From assembly GCA_015056905.1 (NCBI GenBank), contig SVFI01000002.1, positions 170,916-234,915 of the forward strand: 64,000 nucleotides of DNA, given 5' to 3'. Source of the DNA: Lachnospiraceae bacterium (GTDB taxonomy: Bacteria > Bacillota > Clostridia > Lachnospirales > Lachnospiraceae). Positions 37,842 to 47,715 of the stretch are shown one piece after another (the stretch's first letter is position 1; each line of letters begins with the position of its first letter). The notes below the pieces were generated by a model, which searched no databases, was not told where the DNA came from, and was given only the letters and a program-made list of their open reading frames with translations. The position numbers and the translations under genes are program-made.

Positions 37842-38930
37842 TCAACCTCCGAAAAACCACCCTGCAATCGGCGAAAGCACAATCATTACCACCGAAAAGC
37901 AGAAGGACGAAACAGAAATGAGTGTTGCTCTCTGCTCCGACGGAATCATCTCATTAAGCAATGCATCTGATCGAATCTGTATCACATCATCTGAAAAGCT
38001 GGCAAGAAATCCCCCTATACAGAGCAGAACGCAAATACCCGTCCGCTCTGCCGCCACGCCGAAAATAACCGTGACAAGGCAAAGCATCGCAACTTTTCTG
38101 TAATTCCAAGACTTTAACAAAAGAACCATTCTTGCCCCAACAATTCCTCCGAGTCCCATAACAAACAGCACAGGTCCAAGCAGCACATCCGGTAATCCCG
38201 TCTGCGGAAGTCTTGCCTGCAAAAAGAAACCAAGCAAAATTGCAAGCGCGCCCACCAGAGAATTGCACACCATAATTTTTTGCACCTCTCTGTTGCCCGC
38301 AAGCAACCGAAAGCTCTCCGAAAAACACCGCTTTACTTCTGCAGACAAAGTCCTTTTCTCTCCTTTTTTTACCATAGGCTCTTTCTCCAACGACAACGCA
38401 ATCGCAATACAAACCAGATTAAGTAAAGCATCCGCTGTGTTAGCAGCCTTATATCCTATAATAAGCGCAAAACCCGCACAGAGCAACGCCGCTCCGTTGA
38501 ATATTCGGTACAAAATCATCTTCATGGAAGTAAAATGCTCATACGCTTCTTCCATTCCATATCGCTTCATTCCGTCGTAGGCATATGCCTCCCCCGAACC
38601 GGATGCAAAGTTGTAGCTTAAAGCGCTGAAACAGATAGAGACCGCAACCTCCCGGAAATCCCCCGACACAATCATAATCACGGCAGAAATCACCGCCATA
38701 CAATGACTTGCTATCATCATCTTTTTTCTTCCATACAAATCCGCAAGCATTCCGGACGGAATCTCAAACGTCAGACTTGTAATGTGGAAGATCGTCTCCA
38801 GAAATCCGATTTCCAAAAGCGAAAATCCCCTTGCTGCCAGAAGCGCCACCCAGGAGGCTCCTCCTAAAGAAAAATTCCCAATAGCGCACATCGCATATAG
38901 TTTATTCAATTGTCTTTTAAATTTAAACAT
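37842..38930 (-). CDS. MFS transporter
   Basis: LLEIGFLETIFHITSLTFEIPSGMLADLYGRKKMM. Confidence 0.88.
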   Translation of the reverse strand: MFKFKRQLNKLYAMCAIGNFSLGGASWVALLAARGFSLLEIGFLETIFHITSLTFEIPSGMLADLYGRKKMMIASHCMAVISAVIMIVSGDFREVAVSICFSALSYNFASGSGEAYAYDGMKRYGMEEAYEHFTSMKMILYRIFNGAALLCAGFALIIGYKAANTADALLNLVCIAIALSLEKEPMVKKGEKRTLSAEVKRCFSESFRLLAGNREVQKIMVCNSLVGALAILLGFFLQARLPQTGLPDVLLGPVLFVMGLGGIVGARMVLLLKSWNYRKVAMLCLVTVIFGVAAERTGICVLLCIGGFLASFSDDVIQIRSDALLNEMIPSEQRATLISVSSFCFSVVMIVLSPIAGWFFGG

Positions 38931-39001
38931 AAAAAATCTCCTTCACAAATCATTTATTAATTCGATCAGGAGATAATGCGCGTATAAATATAAGGTTAAA
39001 C

Positions 39002-39088
39002 GAAAAACGTCAACCCCTAAAAAAAGGCGCACTATCCCCGTAAGAGCGATAGGTATAACCTTTTTTCAGTTGTTTGTTAACGTTTTTC
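39002..39088. terminator. nested inverted repeat / terminator-like structure downstream of the DUF3048 gene
   Basis: aaaaaaagg (39019-39027)/ccttttttc hairpin inside gaaaaacgtcaac (39002-39014)/gttaacgtttttc (39076-39088). Confidence 0.65.
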
Positions 39089-39130
39089 CAACTCATCTTT
39101 TTCCTCGCTTCGCGCCTGCGCGCGTCATAT

Positions 39131-40303
39131 TTACTGTACGCTTGATTTGTACTCCACTCCGTCGATTGTCACGGAACGGTCATTCTGTACAACTGCGATA
39201 AATGTCTTTCCAGGATTGAATTCTACCTGTGTTAAGTCATCGTAATAGTATTTGGTCGGGCTGTAGTCAGAAGATTTTCCCCATCTGATATGAACAGCCT
39301 TACCGTTTGTGATGTAGTAACCATCCTGCGTATCGTCATGACACCGGAAAGAAAGATATCCTTTGTCATCACGCACTTCGTAGTGTGCAAACTGAATGAT
39401 AATATTTTCAAATGTAAGCTGTTCGCCTGTTGTTCCGTCACACTGAGGTGCTTCATAAAGGTTTTTCTTATAGAGACCGGTTGTCTCATCGTACTCTAAA
39501 GATGATTTTGTGTAAGGGAACGCCTTAGCAAGGCTTACTTCCTTTGCATCAAAGCTTCCTGATGCACTTGCACCGTCTAAGTTATTCTCTGCCGTTGTTG
39601 CAAATACGAAATGTTCTGCACGGAAGTTATCAAAATCATGATTCAACTTATAACCCAAGCTCTTACATTCATCAACAAGTCTCTCGCCGCTTGTGTATGC
39701 ATTGTGCGGAACTGCCTTGTCGGATGTACGATAGAATGCATTGCATCCCGGTGCAGAAGATGTCGAGTTAACTGCGCATCCCGTAATGTTGTATACATCT
39801 GCACGGTTCGTCACATCTGCAAGATAATACGGACCACCGAAGTGAACAAGAATCGGGTCCCACTCAAGCGCCCAGTATACATAGTAGTCACGACAGCTTC
39901 TTACATTACCGAGTGTCTCAATCTTGTGCCAATCTTCGATAATTGCCATCTGACGGGACATATCTCCCTCTTCCATACATTCATACAGAACGCCTGCTTC
40001 ACCGATACCGTACTGCGGCTGTGCTGCTTTGTCTGTCGGAAGCATAATTGCCAGCGGACGACGTTTCCATACCTTCTTCGTGACAATGTCACCTGTTAAG
40101 GAACTTCTTTTCATTCCTTCCGGAATCTCGTCATCCGGAACAACTTCAACTTCTGTATCTGTCACAATTTCCTGTACTACCGGCTCCTGCACCTGCTCCT
40201 GTACCGGAGTTTCCGGTGCCGGTGTCTCCTCTGTCTTTCCGCATCCGGAAAGAATACATGCAACCGATAATGCTGTTAACAATAAAACTTTCATCTTCTT
40301 CAT
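39131..40303 (-). CDS. DUF3048 domain lipoprotein (YerB-like)
   Basis: Lipobox LSVACILSGCGK; RRPLAIMLPTDKAAQPQYGIGEAGVLYE; VRSCRDYYV. Confidence 0.88.
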   Translation of the reverse strand: MKKMKVLLLTALSVACILSGCGKTEETPAPETPVQEQVQEPVVQEIVTDTEVEVVPDDEIPEGMKRSSLTGDIVTKKVWKRRPLAIMLPTDKAAQPQYGIGEAGVLYECMEEGDMSRQMAIIEDWHKIETLGNVRSCRDYYVYWALEWDPILVHFGGPYYLADVTNRADVYNITGCAVNSTSSAPGCNAFYRTSDKAVPHNAYTSGERLVDECKSLGYKLNHDFDNFRAEHFVFATTAENNLDGASASGSFDAKEVSLAKAFPYTKSSLEYDETTGLYKKNLYEAPQCDGTTGEQLTFENIIIQFAHYEVRDDKGYLSFRCHDDTQDGYYITNGKAVHIRWGKSSDYSPTKYYYDDLTQVEFNPGKTFIAVVQNDRSVTIDGVEYKSSVQ

Positions 40304-40402
40304 GGTTCTTCACCTTCATCTTTTCTATTTTTCAAATTAATATCTTTCGATACACGCTTCTAACATTCTAGCACATAATATATTGTTTTGTCGACACCAA
40401 CC

Positions 40403-41884
40403 TTAATATTCGACCAAATATGCGCGGTATCCTTCCTTCTCGGCAATCAGCTTCCTGTTTTCATAGAACGTAGTATATTCCGTATACACATCCTCTCCGA
40501 CAAAGAGAATTCCCTGCTCCCCGAGCAACGAACTGCGCAACATCAATCCCATGACTCCGTCCCCAACACAGACAAAATCACCGTATGCCTCCGCCACAAA
40601 CACATCCTGCTGTGCCCAAGCAGAAGCAATGCTTCCATCCTCTTCCAGATGATAATCCACAAACACATCCATTCCCTTGTACTGCTCCAAGGACGCCACC
40701 TCCTTGACCAGTTCCTGAAACGCATTCGTCCCCTGCGTCTGAATCGTATCATACACCGAGCCGCCGAACCAAAGTAAGATAAAGGTAACTACTCCCGCAA
40801 AAACAGCCCGCATCCAGACAAGAATCTCTCTGCTTTTTAAAATCCTTGCAGTCATAATCCCGGCTGCAAGAAGAATCGGCACAAGCACCGGATACATATA
40901 CCACAGAAGCTTGTTGGTCACCAGAGAAAAAGCAACAAACGGCACAACAATCCAAAGAAGCCATCCGATGTATTTCTCACGGTTTTGCCATGTGAAGTTA
41001 CGACTGAACAAAAACAACCCAATCAGACAAATCACAAACGCGCACAAATACGGTGTCACTTTGCCCGAAGAAGCGCCGAAGTAATATTCCAAATAGTACG
41101 TAAACGGTGCAATGTTATTTTGCAGCGTTCCGTCCGTCCGGCCGAGCACATCAGTTTCCCACATTTTCTCAAAAAACGCCAAACCGTCTATCATTGCCCT
41201 CGGCACAGCCCACAAAAGAATCGGCACAAAAATGGACACCAGGAAAATCAACCAGTTTCTCAGGCTCAGCTTTTTTATCTGTCCTGTCAGAAGCAAATAT
41301 AATCCGCCAATGGCAGCTATCACTCCCGCGTGAAAGCTCTTTGTCAAAAATGCCAGCGCAAAAAAGAGCCCGCACAGATATAGGTTATATTTTTTCTCCG
41401 GAATCTGCATCATGCACAGCATCGCAAGGGAAAAGAACAGTACAAACAGGCTGTCTGCATCTCCCGCGCGCACCATGTGTGCCTGAAACGATGTTGTATT
41501 GATTGCCAAGAAAGCGATGGCAAACAAAGACTCCGACTTCCCGTATTTCTTTTTAATAAACAGCCCTGCTATCACCGCAAGCAGTACATAACAAAGCGCG
41601 GAATAAAAACGAAGCCCGAACACACCATTTCCGAAGAGTGCCATGCCCGCCATGATACACCACATGGAAAGAGGGGGCTTTAAATTGTAATAATCCGCTG
41701 CCCGAAGGTATGTGTTCTGAAACAGACTTCCGCCGTTTGCCATCTCATAGGCATTGACACCGTGTCTTGCCTCATCCCAAGGGTCAACGTACTTGACATC
41801 CAGCTTGTAAAAGGCAAGGAATGCAATCACAGCAATCAACAACACAAAACAAACCGGATATATGATTTTCATTCGTTTTTCCAT
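40403..41884 (-). CDS. GT39/ArnT-like membrane glycosyltransferase
   Basis: DVKYVDPWDEARHGVNAYEMANGG; NLKPPLSMW. Confidence 0.88.
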   Translation of the reverse strand: MEKRMKIIYPVCFVLLIAVIAFLAFYKLDVKYVDPWDEARHGVNAYEMANGGSLFQNTYLRAADYYNLKPPLSMWCIMAGMALFGNGVFGLRFYSALCYVLLAVIAGLFIKKKYGKSESLFAIAFLAINTTSFQAHMVRAGDADSLFVLFFSLAMLCMMQIPEKKYNLYLCGLFFALAFLTKSFHAGVIAAIGGLYLLLTGQIKKLSLRNWLIFLVSIFVPILLWAVPRAMIDGLAFFEKMWETDVLGRTDGTLQNNIAPFTYYLEYYFGASSGKVTPYLCAFVICLIGLFLFSRNFTWQNREKYIGWLLWIVVPFVAFSLVTNKLLWYMYPVLVPILLAAGIMTARILKSREILVWMRAVFAGVVTFILLWFGGSVYDTIQTQGTNAFQELVKEVASLEQYKGMDVFVDYHLEEDGSIASAWAQQDVFVAEAYGDFVCVGDGVMGLMLRSSLLGEQGILFVGEDVYTEYTTFYENRKLIAEKEGYRAYLVEY

Positions 41885-41892
41885 AAATACCT

Positions 41893-42921
41893 CTACTTAA
41901 AATACAAGCGCACCACAAGCCATATCGCCGCGTACATGTGATGTTTCATAAAAAAGAGAAACAGTTTTTCCGCCATCGAAAGACGCGGCATTCGATAAAT
42001 CTCCAGCGCCTTTTTTACATCCGGCTGAGAAAGCACCTGTTTCATTTCCTGCCTGAGCATCCTGTACGGAACATCCTTTTGCTTGAAAACAATGCCTTTG
42101 ACGTGTAACACCAAGAGACATACATAATCATTCCATATCTGAGATTTTAAGTCATACACGTTCTTAGCATCGGAAATGCGGCAGAGATTTTCTCTCATAA
42201 TCCTTATCTTATCAGGGTACGTTTTATCATGTCGCATCGTCATAGATGCGTTGTTCATATAGTAATAGTACGGAAAGTAGTCGCGGATAATTTCCACACG
42301 CTGCGCATCGAGAAACATACAAAGCGAAAACTGATAATCCTCCCCGATGCTGACTTCGTCCGCACACATGTCGAGATTCTTTTTGACAAGCGTGCTTTTG
42401 ACAAGCTTTGTGACACGATTGGGCTGCAAATGTCTACCCATAAAACTTCCGTCGTTAATCAGGTTCGGATACAACATCTGCGAAAGCTGTTCCTTTTGAA
42501 GGCTGTCGGTATCAAACTCCATCTGTTCTGTCCATCTGCGCTGCGCATCATCCTCATACAGATGTGTCAGCCCGCAGCATACAATGTCTGCATCCGTCGC
42601 AGCCGCCCTCTCATAGAGCCTCTCGTACATATCTTTTTCGATATAATCATCACTGTCCACATAACCGATGTAGTCTCCGGTTGCTTCCAGCGAACCTCTT
42701 TTCCACGCAGATGTCAGTCCGCCGTTTTCCTTGTGAATCACACGCACGCGGCCGTCTTTTTCCGCATAAGCATCACAAAGCTGCGGAGAGTCGTCACTGC
42801 TTCCGTCATCCACAAGCACAATCTCGATGTCCGAAAGCGTCTGTGCAAAAATGCTCTGCAGACATTGGTCCAAATATTTCTGCATGTTATAAACAGGAAT
42901 CACTATGCTTACTTTTGGCAT
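41893..42921 (-). CDS. glycosyltransferase family 2
   Basis: VSIVIPVYNMQKYLDQCLQSIFAQTLSDIEIVLVDDGSSDDS. Confidence 0.95.
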   Translation of the reverse strand: MPKVSIVIPVYNMQKYLDQCLQSIFAQTLSDIEIVLVDDGSSDDSPQLCDAYAEKDGRVRVIHKENGGLTSAWKRGSLEATGDYIGYVDSDDYIEKDMYERLYERAAATDADIVCCGLTHLYEDDAQRRWTEQMEFDTDSLQKEQLSQMLYPNLINDGSFMGRHLQPNRVTKLVKSTLVKKNLDMCADEVSIGEDYQFSLCMFLDAQRVEIIRDYFPYYYYMNNASMTMRHDKTYPDKIRIMRENLCRISDAKNVYDLKSQIWNDYVCLLVLHVKGIVFKQKDVPYRMLRQEMKQVLSQPDVKKALEIYRMPRLSMAEKLFLFFMKHHMYAAIWLVVRLYFK

Positions 42922-43943
42922 GAATCTTTCCCCACTTTCGTTATCATATGATAAATGTCCGGCGACACTAAAAACAAGTGATAGCCTATGACAGTTACGA
43001 AACGAAGGAAACCTTTTTGTGGGTCTTTTCCGCTCCGATTGTATGAAAGCGCCTGTTTCACATATCCTCTGAGACGTTTTGCTTCTGCCTTTTCACGCGG
43101 GCAGGTTTTTATAAGCGGATAGTAATAACGGATGGCTCCGTCCGCACGCGCGCGCACTGCCGCTTTCCATGACTCCGTCTCACTTTTCTTTTCCAAAAAA
43201 TCAATTCTGTCATCCAGCGCATCAAACCACTGAAGGCGCTTTACATGAAACTTTGCTCGCGTAATGCTGTCAGGCATACTGTAATATGCATAAAGCGGCG
43301 CATTGACATATACACCGCGGGTTATCTTATCAAAAATACGATAGGTTGTCGCCTCATCCTCATGGATTTTTCCTTTCGGATAACGCACCTGCTTAAAAAG
43401 AGAGGCTTTATAAAGCTTATTCCACGCCACAATAAAATACGTTGCATCCGGGCAATGTGCGTCATACTGGTTGAGCAGCATCTGCTTTCTGTCATACACA
43501 AAGCTCTCAGTTTTTCCATCTTTATACTCCTGCCAAACCCCGGCAAAATCCGGTCCGTCCGCCACATCAAGCTTCTCTGTCACCTCATAGCGGCAGAGCG
43601 AAACCTGCGCATCCGACTTGACAAGTTCCCGGTACAGCACTTCAATAAAGCAAGGTGCATAATAGTCGTCACTGTCGAGAAATGCAATGTAATCACCACC
43701 TGCCACATCAATGCCGGCATTGCGCGCATCGGAAAGACCACCGTTTTCTTTGTGAATCACACGGACTCTCGCTTCTTTTGCCGCATAGGCATCACAAATA
43801 GCCGGACATTCGTCCGGCGAACCGTCATCCACCAGTATAATCTCAAGGTTCGTGTACGTCTGTGAAAGTACGGAGTCCACGGCTCTTCTGAGATATTTTT
43901 CCACTTTATATACCGGAATGATTACGGAAATAAGCGGTTTCAT
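42909..43943 (-). CDS. glycosyltransferase family 2
   Basis: ISVIIPVYKVEKYLRRAVDSVLSQTYTNLEIILVDDGSPDE. Confidence 0.95.
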   Translation of the reverse strand: MKPLISVIIPVYKVEKYLRRAVDSVLSQTYTNLEIILVDDGSPDECPAICDAYAAKEARVRVIHKENGGLSDARNAGIDVAGGDYIAFLDSDDYYAPCFIEVLYRELVKSDAQVSLCRYEVTEKLDVADGPDFAGVWQEYKDGKTESFVYDRKQMLLNQYDAHCPDATYFIVAWNKLYKASLFKQVRYPKGKIHEDEATTYRIFDKITRGVYVNAPLYAYYSMPDSITRAKFHVKRLQWFDALDDRIDFLEKKSETESWKAAVRARADGAIRYYYPLIKTCPREKAEAKRLRGYVKQALSYNRSGKDPQKGFLRFVTVIGYHLFLVSPDIYHMITKVGKDSCQK

Positions 43944-44974
43944 CCTTTTCTCCCTCTTCTAACCATTTTCACTACAAAAGTCCGGAGCGATACCATAAGC
44001 ATCGTCATCCCAATCATATTTCTCTTCAAAAAGAAATAAATGATTTTGTAGTCAAGTTTGTCCGGTCTTATCACCTTCGGCCGGTCCTTTGCAAGGAACT
44101 GTATCGTTGCCTTTGCATAACTTTCTACCATCTGTCTTTTCTCTTTGCGATCAGCCTCTGCAAACCCGGTCATTTCCACTTCGTCCAAAAAAGTCGTAAT
44201 CACTTTTGTATCAAGGAACGAGAGATCTTCTGCCTCTGTCATACCGAGTCCCTCAAAAAACTCTCTTGATTTTTGGTAAAGATGCAAAGCTGTCTCGATT
44301 TTGTCATCGCGTTTTTTTGTCGAGAGCGTTGTCCCTCTGTCATCCTGTATGTACTCACATACACTCGCACGGATGACCGATACCTTTTCACTTGATGCAA
44401 TGTACTGCATATTAAACAGAAGGTCCTCGCCGAGCGTTCTGTCCGTCGGGAATTCCTGTGAGATTTTTTCACGGCGAAACAGCTTGTTCCAAGGCATGTT
44501 CAAAAAACCGCCCTGATATAGCTCGGACAACTCCTTCGTTGCCCCACGCACAATATAAGTCCCGTCCCGGGGCGGGAGTTTTTCAATCTTCTCGCCGAAA
44601 TAGAGATGATGGTAACCTGCGATCACAATATCACTTCCATCCTTCTCCATACGCTCCACCATCGGCGTAATCGAATGCTCCTCCACAAAATCATCGCTGT
44701 CGAGAAAACGGATGTACTCTCCTTTTGCCTCGCGGATACCATGGTTTCGCGCCTTGGAAACCCCCTGGTTTGTCTGATTAATCACGCGGATACGCGCATC
44801 GGTCTGCGCCAATTTGTCCGCCAAAATTCCGGAACCGTCCGGCGGTCCGTCAACGATAAGCAATATTTCAATATCTTCATAATCCTGTGCAAGCAGACTT
44901 GTAACACATCGTTCCAATGTCTGCTCACTCTTATATACAGGTACAATTACACTGACCATAGTTCCCTCTGTCAT
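43940..44974 (-). CDS. glycosyltransferase family 2
   Basis: VSVIVPVYKSEQTLERCVTSLLAQDYEDIEILLIVDGPPDGS. Confidence 0.93.
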   Translation of the reverse strand: MTEGTMVSVIVPVYKSEQTLERCVTSLLAQDYEDIEILLIVDGPPDGSGILADKLAQTDARIRVINQTNQGVSKARNHGIREAKGEYIRFLDSDDFVEEHSITPMVERMEKDGSDIVIAGYHHLYFGEKIEKLPPRDGTYIVRGATKELSELYQGGFLNMPWNKLFRREKISQEFPTDRTLGEDLLFNMQYIASSEKVSVIRASVCEYIQDDRGTTLSTKKRDDKIETALHLYQKSREFFEGLGMTEAEDLSFLDTKVITTFLDEVEMTGFAEADRKEKRQMVESYAKATIQFLAKDRPKVIRPDKLDYKIIYFFLKRNMIGMTMLMVSLRTFVVKMVRRGRKG

Positions 44975-47025
44975 TAAACGTTCATTTTTATGATTACAAG
45001 TCCGTAAATCATAAACATATTGATTGCCGCCATAATACCGAACATAATCCGGCTGCGATTATGCTGCTGCAGACGACTCTCCCACCTGCTGTTTAAAAAA
45101 CATACAGCAAACGGCAGGAACATCGGAATAAAATATCTTCCCTGTACGCCTCGGATTTCGTCGGCGCCGACTGTCGTATAACTTGCATACATGGAGGTCC
45201 ACACAATCGCCGAAGTGCCCAGTATCATAATCAGCATCAATAGAATATATTTCAAGCCGATTCCTCTTCTCTTTTCGCCTTTTGCTGCTGCAAGCATCAG
45301 CCAGAGCGCAAGTACTATCACGAGATACGTCGCAATTTTCGGCGCTGTTCCCAAATATCCGTACTGGAAGAAGTTCGTTCCTCCGAACAGATATCCTCCC
45401 GTCATCTCTGCCATAGAGCGAAGCAGCAGAAGCGCGTACGTGACCGGATTTGAAAGCACATACTGAATCTGTCCCGTCACGCTTGTACCGAGATTTCTCT
45501 TATCACCCGCATAGTCAAAATTATTCACCAAATAATAATCGCTTCCCGCAGACGGTGTCGGGAAAAAGATATTGTAAATCATAAGTCCTGCCACAATAAG
45601 TATCGCCGCTTTGCATATCCATCCCTGCCATCGGTTCGGGAATTTGTCCTTTCCGTAAAACAGGATTAGAAGCGCCATCACGATATAAATCGGTTTTGAC
45701 TGACACCCGACCGCAAACGAAAGCAGTATCATGAGGAGATTTTGCCACGTCAATTTCCTCTCAGGCTCTAATATCTCGTTGATAATCAACACCATTCCCA
45801 AAAGCAAAAAGCTGTTGACAACTGCATCATACGTCAGCGACGCTGCAAGGAATACACTGTTCGGCAAAAGACCGATCAGCGCCACGATATTTTTGTTTTT
45901 ACCCGCCATGCGGATAGCAAAGAATACTATCAAAATATAGAACAAAAGATTCCCCAGCTTTGCAAGTGCCACCGTCTCGGCAAATCCGAGCCGCAATGTC
46001 CTGCCGAGCCAAAATCCTGCTGCCATCGGATAATACACTCTCGTTTCCGATCGTACGAAACGACTCTGACTTCCGATATCTGCCCAGCTAAAATCATTGT
46101 TTCGGTTCTCATACGCTTCCACCAGCGCCCGTTCTTCCGGATTATTGAAATACGGAAGGAGATTTCCGGACATCTGAAGCGCCGACTCGGTAAACTCTAT
46201 CGTTGTACCAAAGGAAAGTTTATATGCTGTCTTGGCGTGTACATATTCATCGTAACTCACCTGATTCGTTCCGATACCGCAAATCAAAAGACTTCCGAGC
46301 ATCAGGCAAATCACGGCAAAAATCCATTCCTGTTTTTCGCGCAGCGCATCTTTTTCCAAAACAAGAATCGCCGCCATCAGAAGAAACAGAATGATAAACC
46401 CAATGCGCATGGCATTCGGTTTGAATGCATTTGAAATCGTCAGTTTCATATCCTCCGGCGCAAGTTCCTCCTGTGAGAGAAGCGAAATTTCCATGTAATC
46501 CGCATACTCGGAAACATTGGCAACTCCTGCACCGATTTTGGCCTCTATCGTACAGTAAATATTGTCATTTATCACCTTCCCGTCCCTGTAAACCACAGCG
46601 CTGTATCCTGCACTCTCCGTTACCGGAACACGAAAATCCATTTTGTGAATGTAATACGGGTTGACAAGGTCCACCTTGATAGTTGTCTTTTTTACCTTTC
46701 GGTACATGGTACCGTTCTTTTCTACCAACGTCTCATCGACCGGCTCCACATACTCCTCCCCGTTATACTCTGCAAGAAGCTTTTGATTGTCGCGCTCCAC
46801 CTCAATACTGCGGATTTCATCCTCCGTCAGCTGTGCAAGTTCATCCTCCGCAACAATCTCTACCATCTCGTCGACGCCGTCCAATGCAAACGCAATCGGT
46901 TCCTGTTTATAGCGCAACGCCGGAAACTGAAAAATGACACACTCCACAAGAAAAGCTAACGTGACTGCAACGAGAAGCACAATCATGTAGCGGAGGAAAT
47001 GTTGTAATCTGCTCTTATTCTGCAT
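44974..47025 (-). CDS. DUF2142-type multi-TM membrane protein
   Basis: Multi-TM; GTNQVSYDEYVHAKTAYKLSF; TMYASYTTVGADEIRGVQGRYFIPMFLP. Confidence 0.8.
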   Translation of the reverse strand: MQNKSRLQHFLRYMIVLLVAVTLAFLVECVIFQFPALRYKQEPIAFALDGVDEMVEIVAEDELAQLTEDEIRSIEVERDNQKLLAEYNGEEYVEPVDETLVEKNGTMYRKVKKTTIKVDLVNPYYIHKMDFRVPVTESAGYSAVVYRDGKVINDNIYCTIEAKIGAGVANVSEYADYMEISLLSQEELAPEDMKLTISNAFKPNAMRIGFIILFLLMAAILVLEKDALREKQEWIFAVICLMLGSLLICGIGTNQVSYDEYVHAKTAYKLSFGTTIEFTESALQMSGNLLPYFNNPEERALVEAYENRNNDFSWADIGSQSRFVRSETRVYYPMAAGFWLGRTLRLGFAETVALAKLGNLLFYILIVFFAIRMAGKNKNIVALIGLLPNSVFLAASLTYDAVVNSFLLLGMVLIINEILEPERKLTWQNLLMILLSFAVGCQSKPIYIVMALLILFYGKDKFPNRWQGWICKAAILIVAGLMIYNIFFPTPSAGSDYYLVNNFDYAGDKRNLGTSVTGQIQYVLSNPVTYALLLLRSMAEMTGGYLFGGTNFFQYGYLGTAPKIATYLVIVLALWLMLAAAKGEKRRGIGLKYILLMLIMILGTSAIVWTSMYASYTTVGADEIRGVQGRYFIPMFLPFAVCFLNSRWESRLQQHNRSRIMFGIMAAINMFMIYGLVIIKMNV

Positions 47026-47698
47026 GACCTGTTTCCTCCTTTTTCTTTCTTCCCTGATAATTCACGACCATGGATGCTGCCAGAAAAACAAATGTCAGCA
47101 AACGACAATCATACAAAAACGGGTACGTATCATGTGTGTAAATGTAGTTGCACTTGAGGGAAACCTCTGTATCCTCCTCGCCTTCCGGGCGGACCGGCGC
47201 AATCGTGCTTGTCCCCTCTATCTCGGCGTGATTCGCCATCAGGGCCGGATAGGCATCCGGATCTTCCTCCGCTGCATCCAGCACAAAGGTAATCCGCACA
47301 TCCCCGATGCATTTTTCATGATTTTCAAACGGAAGGTACACATACTGCAGGTCATCCCCTGTCGCCACCTCATACACATTGTGGCTGATGCACTCTTCCC
47401 CTGCATACACCGTGTAAATCAGATTGGTTTTCGTAAGCGCATGCCCTCTTTTGTTGATTCCGACCTGAATTCCCTGCATAGGAAGACCTTTTGTATTCAT
47501 CTTATATTCGATTGGTGTCTGTAAAGAAAGAGGAAGTAACACCTCCGTGTCGTCTTCCTCTTCTGCCATATTGATCACAAATGTATCAAGTACTGTATTC
47601 GGGAAAATATAACTACCAATAAACCCTGCCAAAAAGAACAGGGTTAACATTGGTAAAATGATATTGGCTTTCCATTTTTTGATTTTTATTTTTTTCAT
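47015..47698 (-). CDS. hypothetical membrane-anchored protein, one N- and one C-terminal TM
   Basis: Open frame with hydrophobic termini; overlaps the downstream DUF2142 start. Confidence 0.65.
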   Translation of the reverse strand: MKKIKIKKWKANIILPMLTLFFLAGFIGSYIFPNTVLDTFVINMAEEEDDTEVLLPLSLQTPIEYKMNTKGLPMQGIQVGINKRGHALTKTNLIYTVYAGEECISHNVYEVATGDDLQYVYLPFENHEKCIGDVRITFVLDAAEEDPDAYPALMANHAEIEGTSTIAPVRPEGEEDTEVSLKCNYIYTHDTYPFLYDCRLLTFVFLAASMVVNYQGRKKKEETGHAE

Positions 47699-47715
47699 TA
47701 TAAAAAACTCCGAAC

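Noticed and set aside
37465-37921. Basic ORFs 37465..37860 (-) and 37727..37921 (+, Lys-rich)
   Set aside because: Low-complexity translations of hairpin and A-rich repeats, overlapping MFS and fucosyltransferase genes; no recognisable domain.
42229-42951. 240-aa plus-strand ORF opposite a GT2 gene
   Set aside because: Shadow ORF; the minus-strand GT2 has clear motifs.
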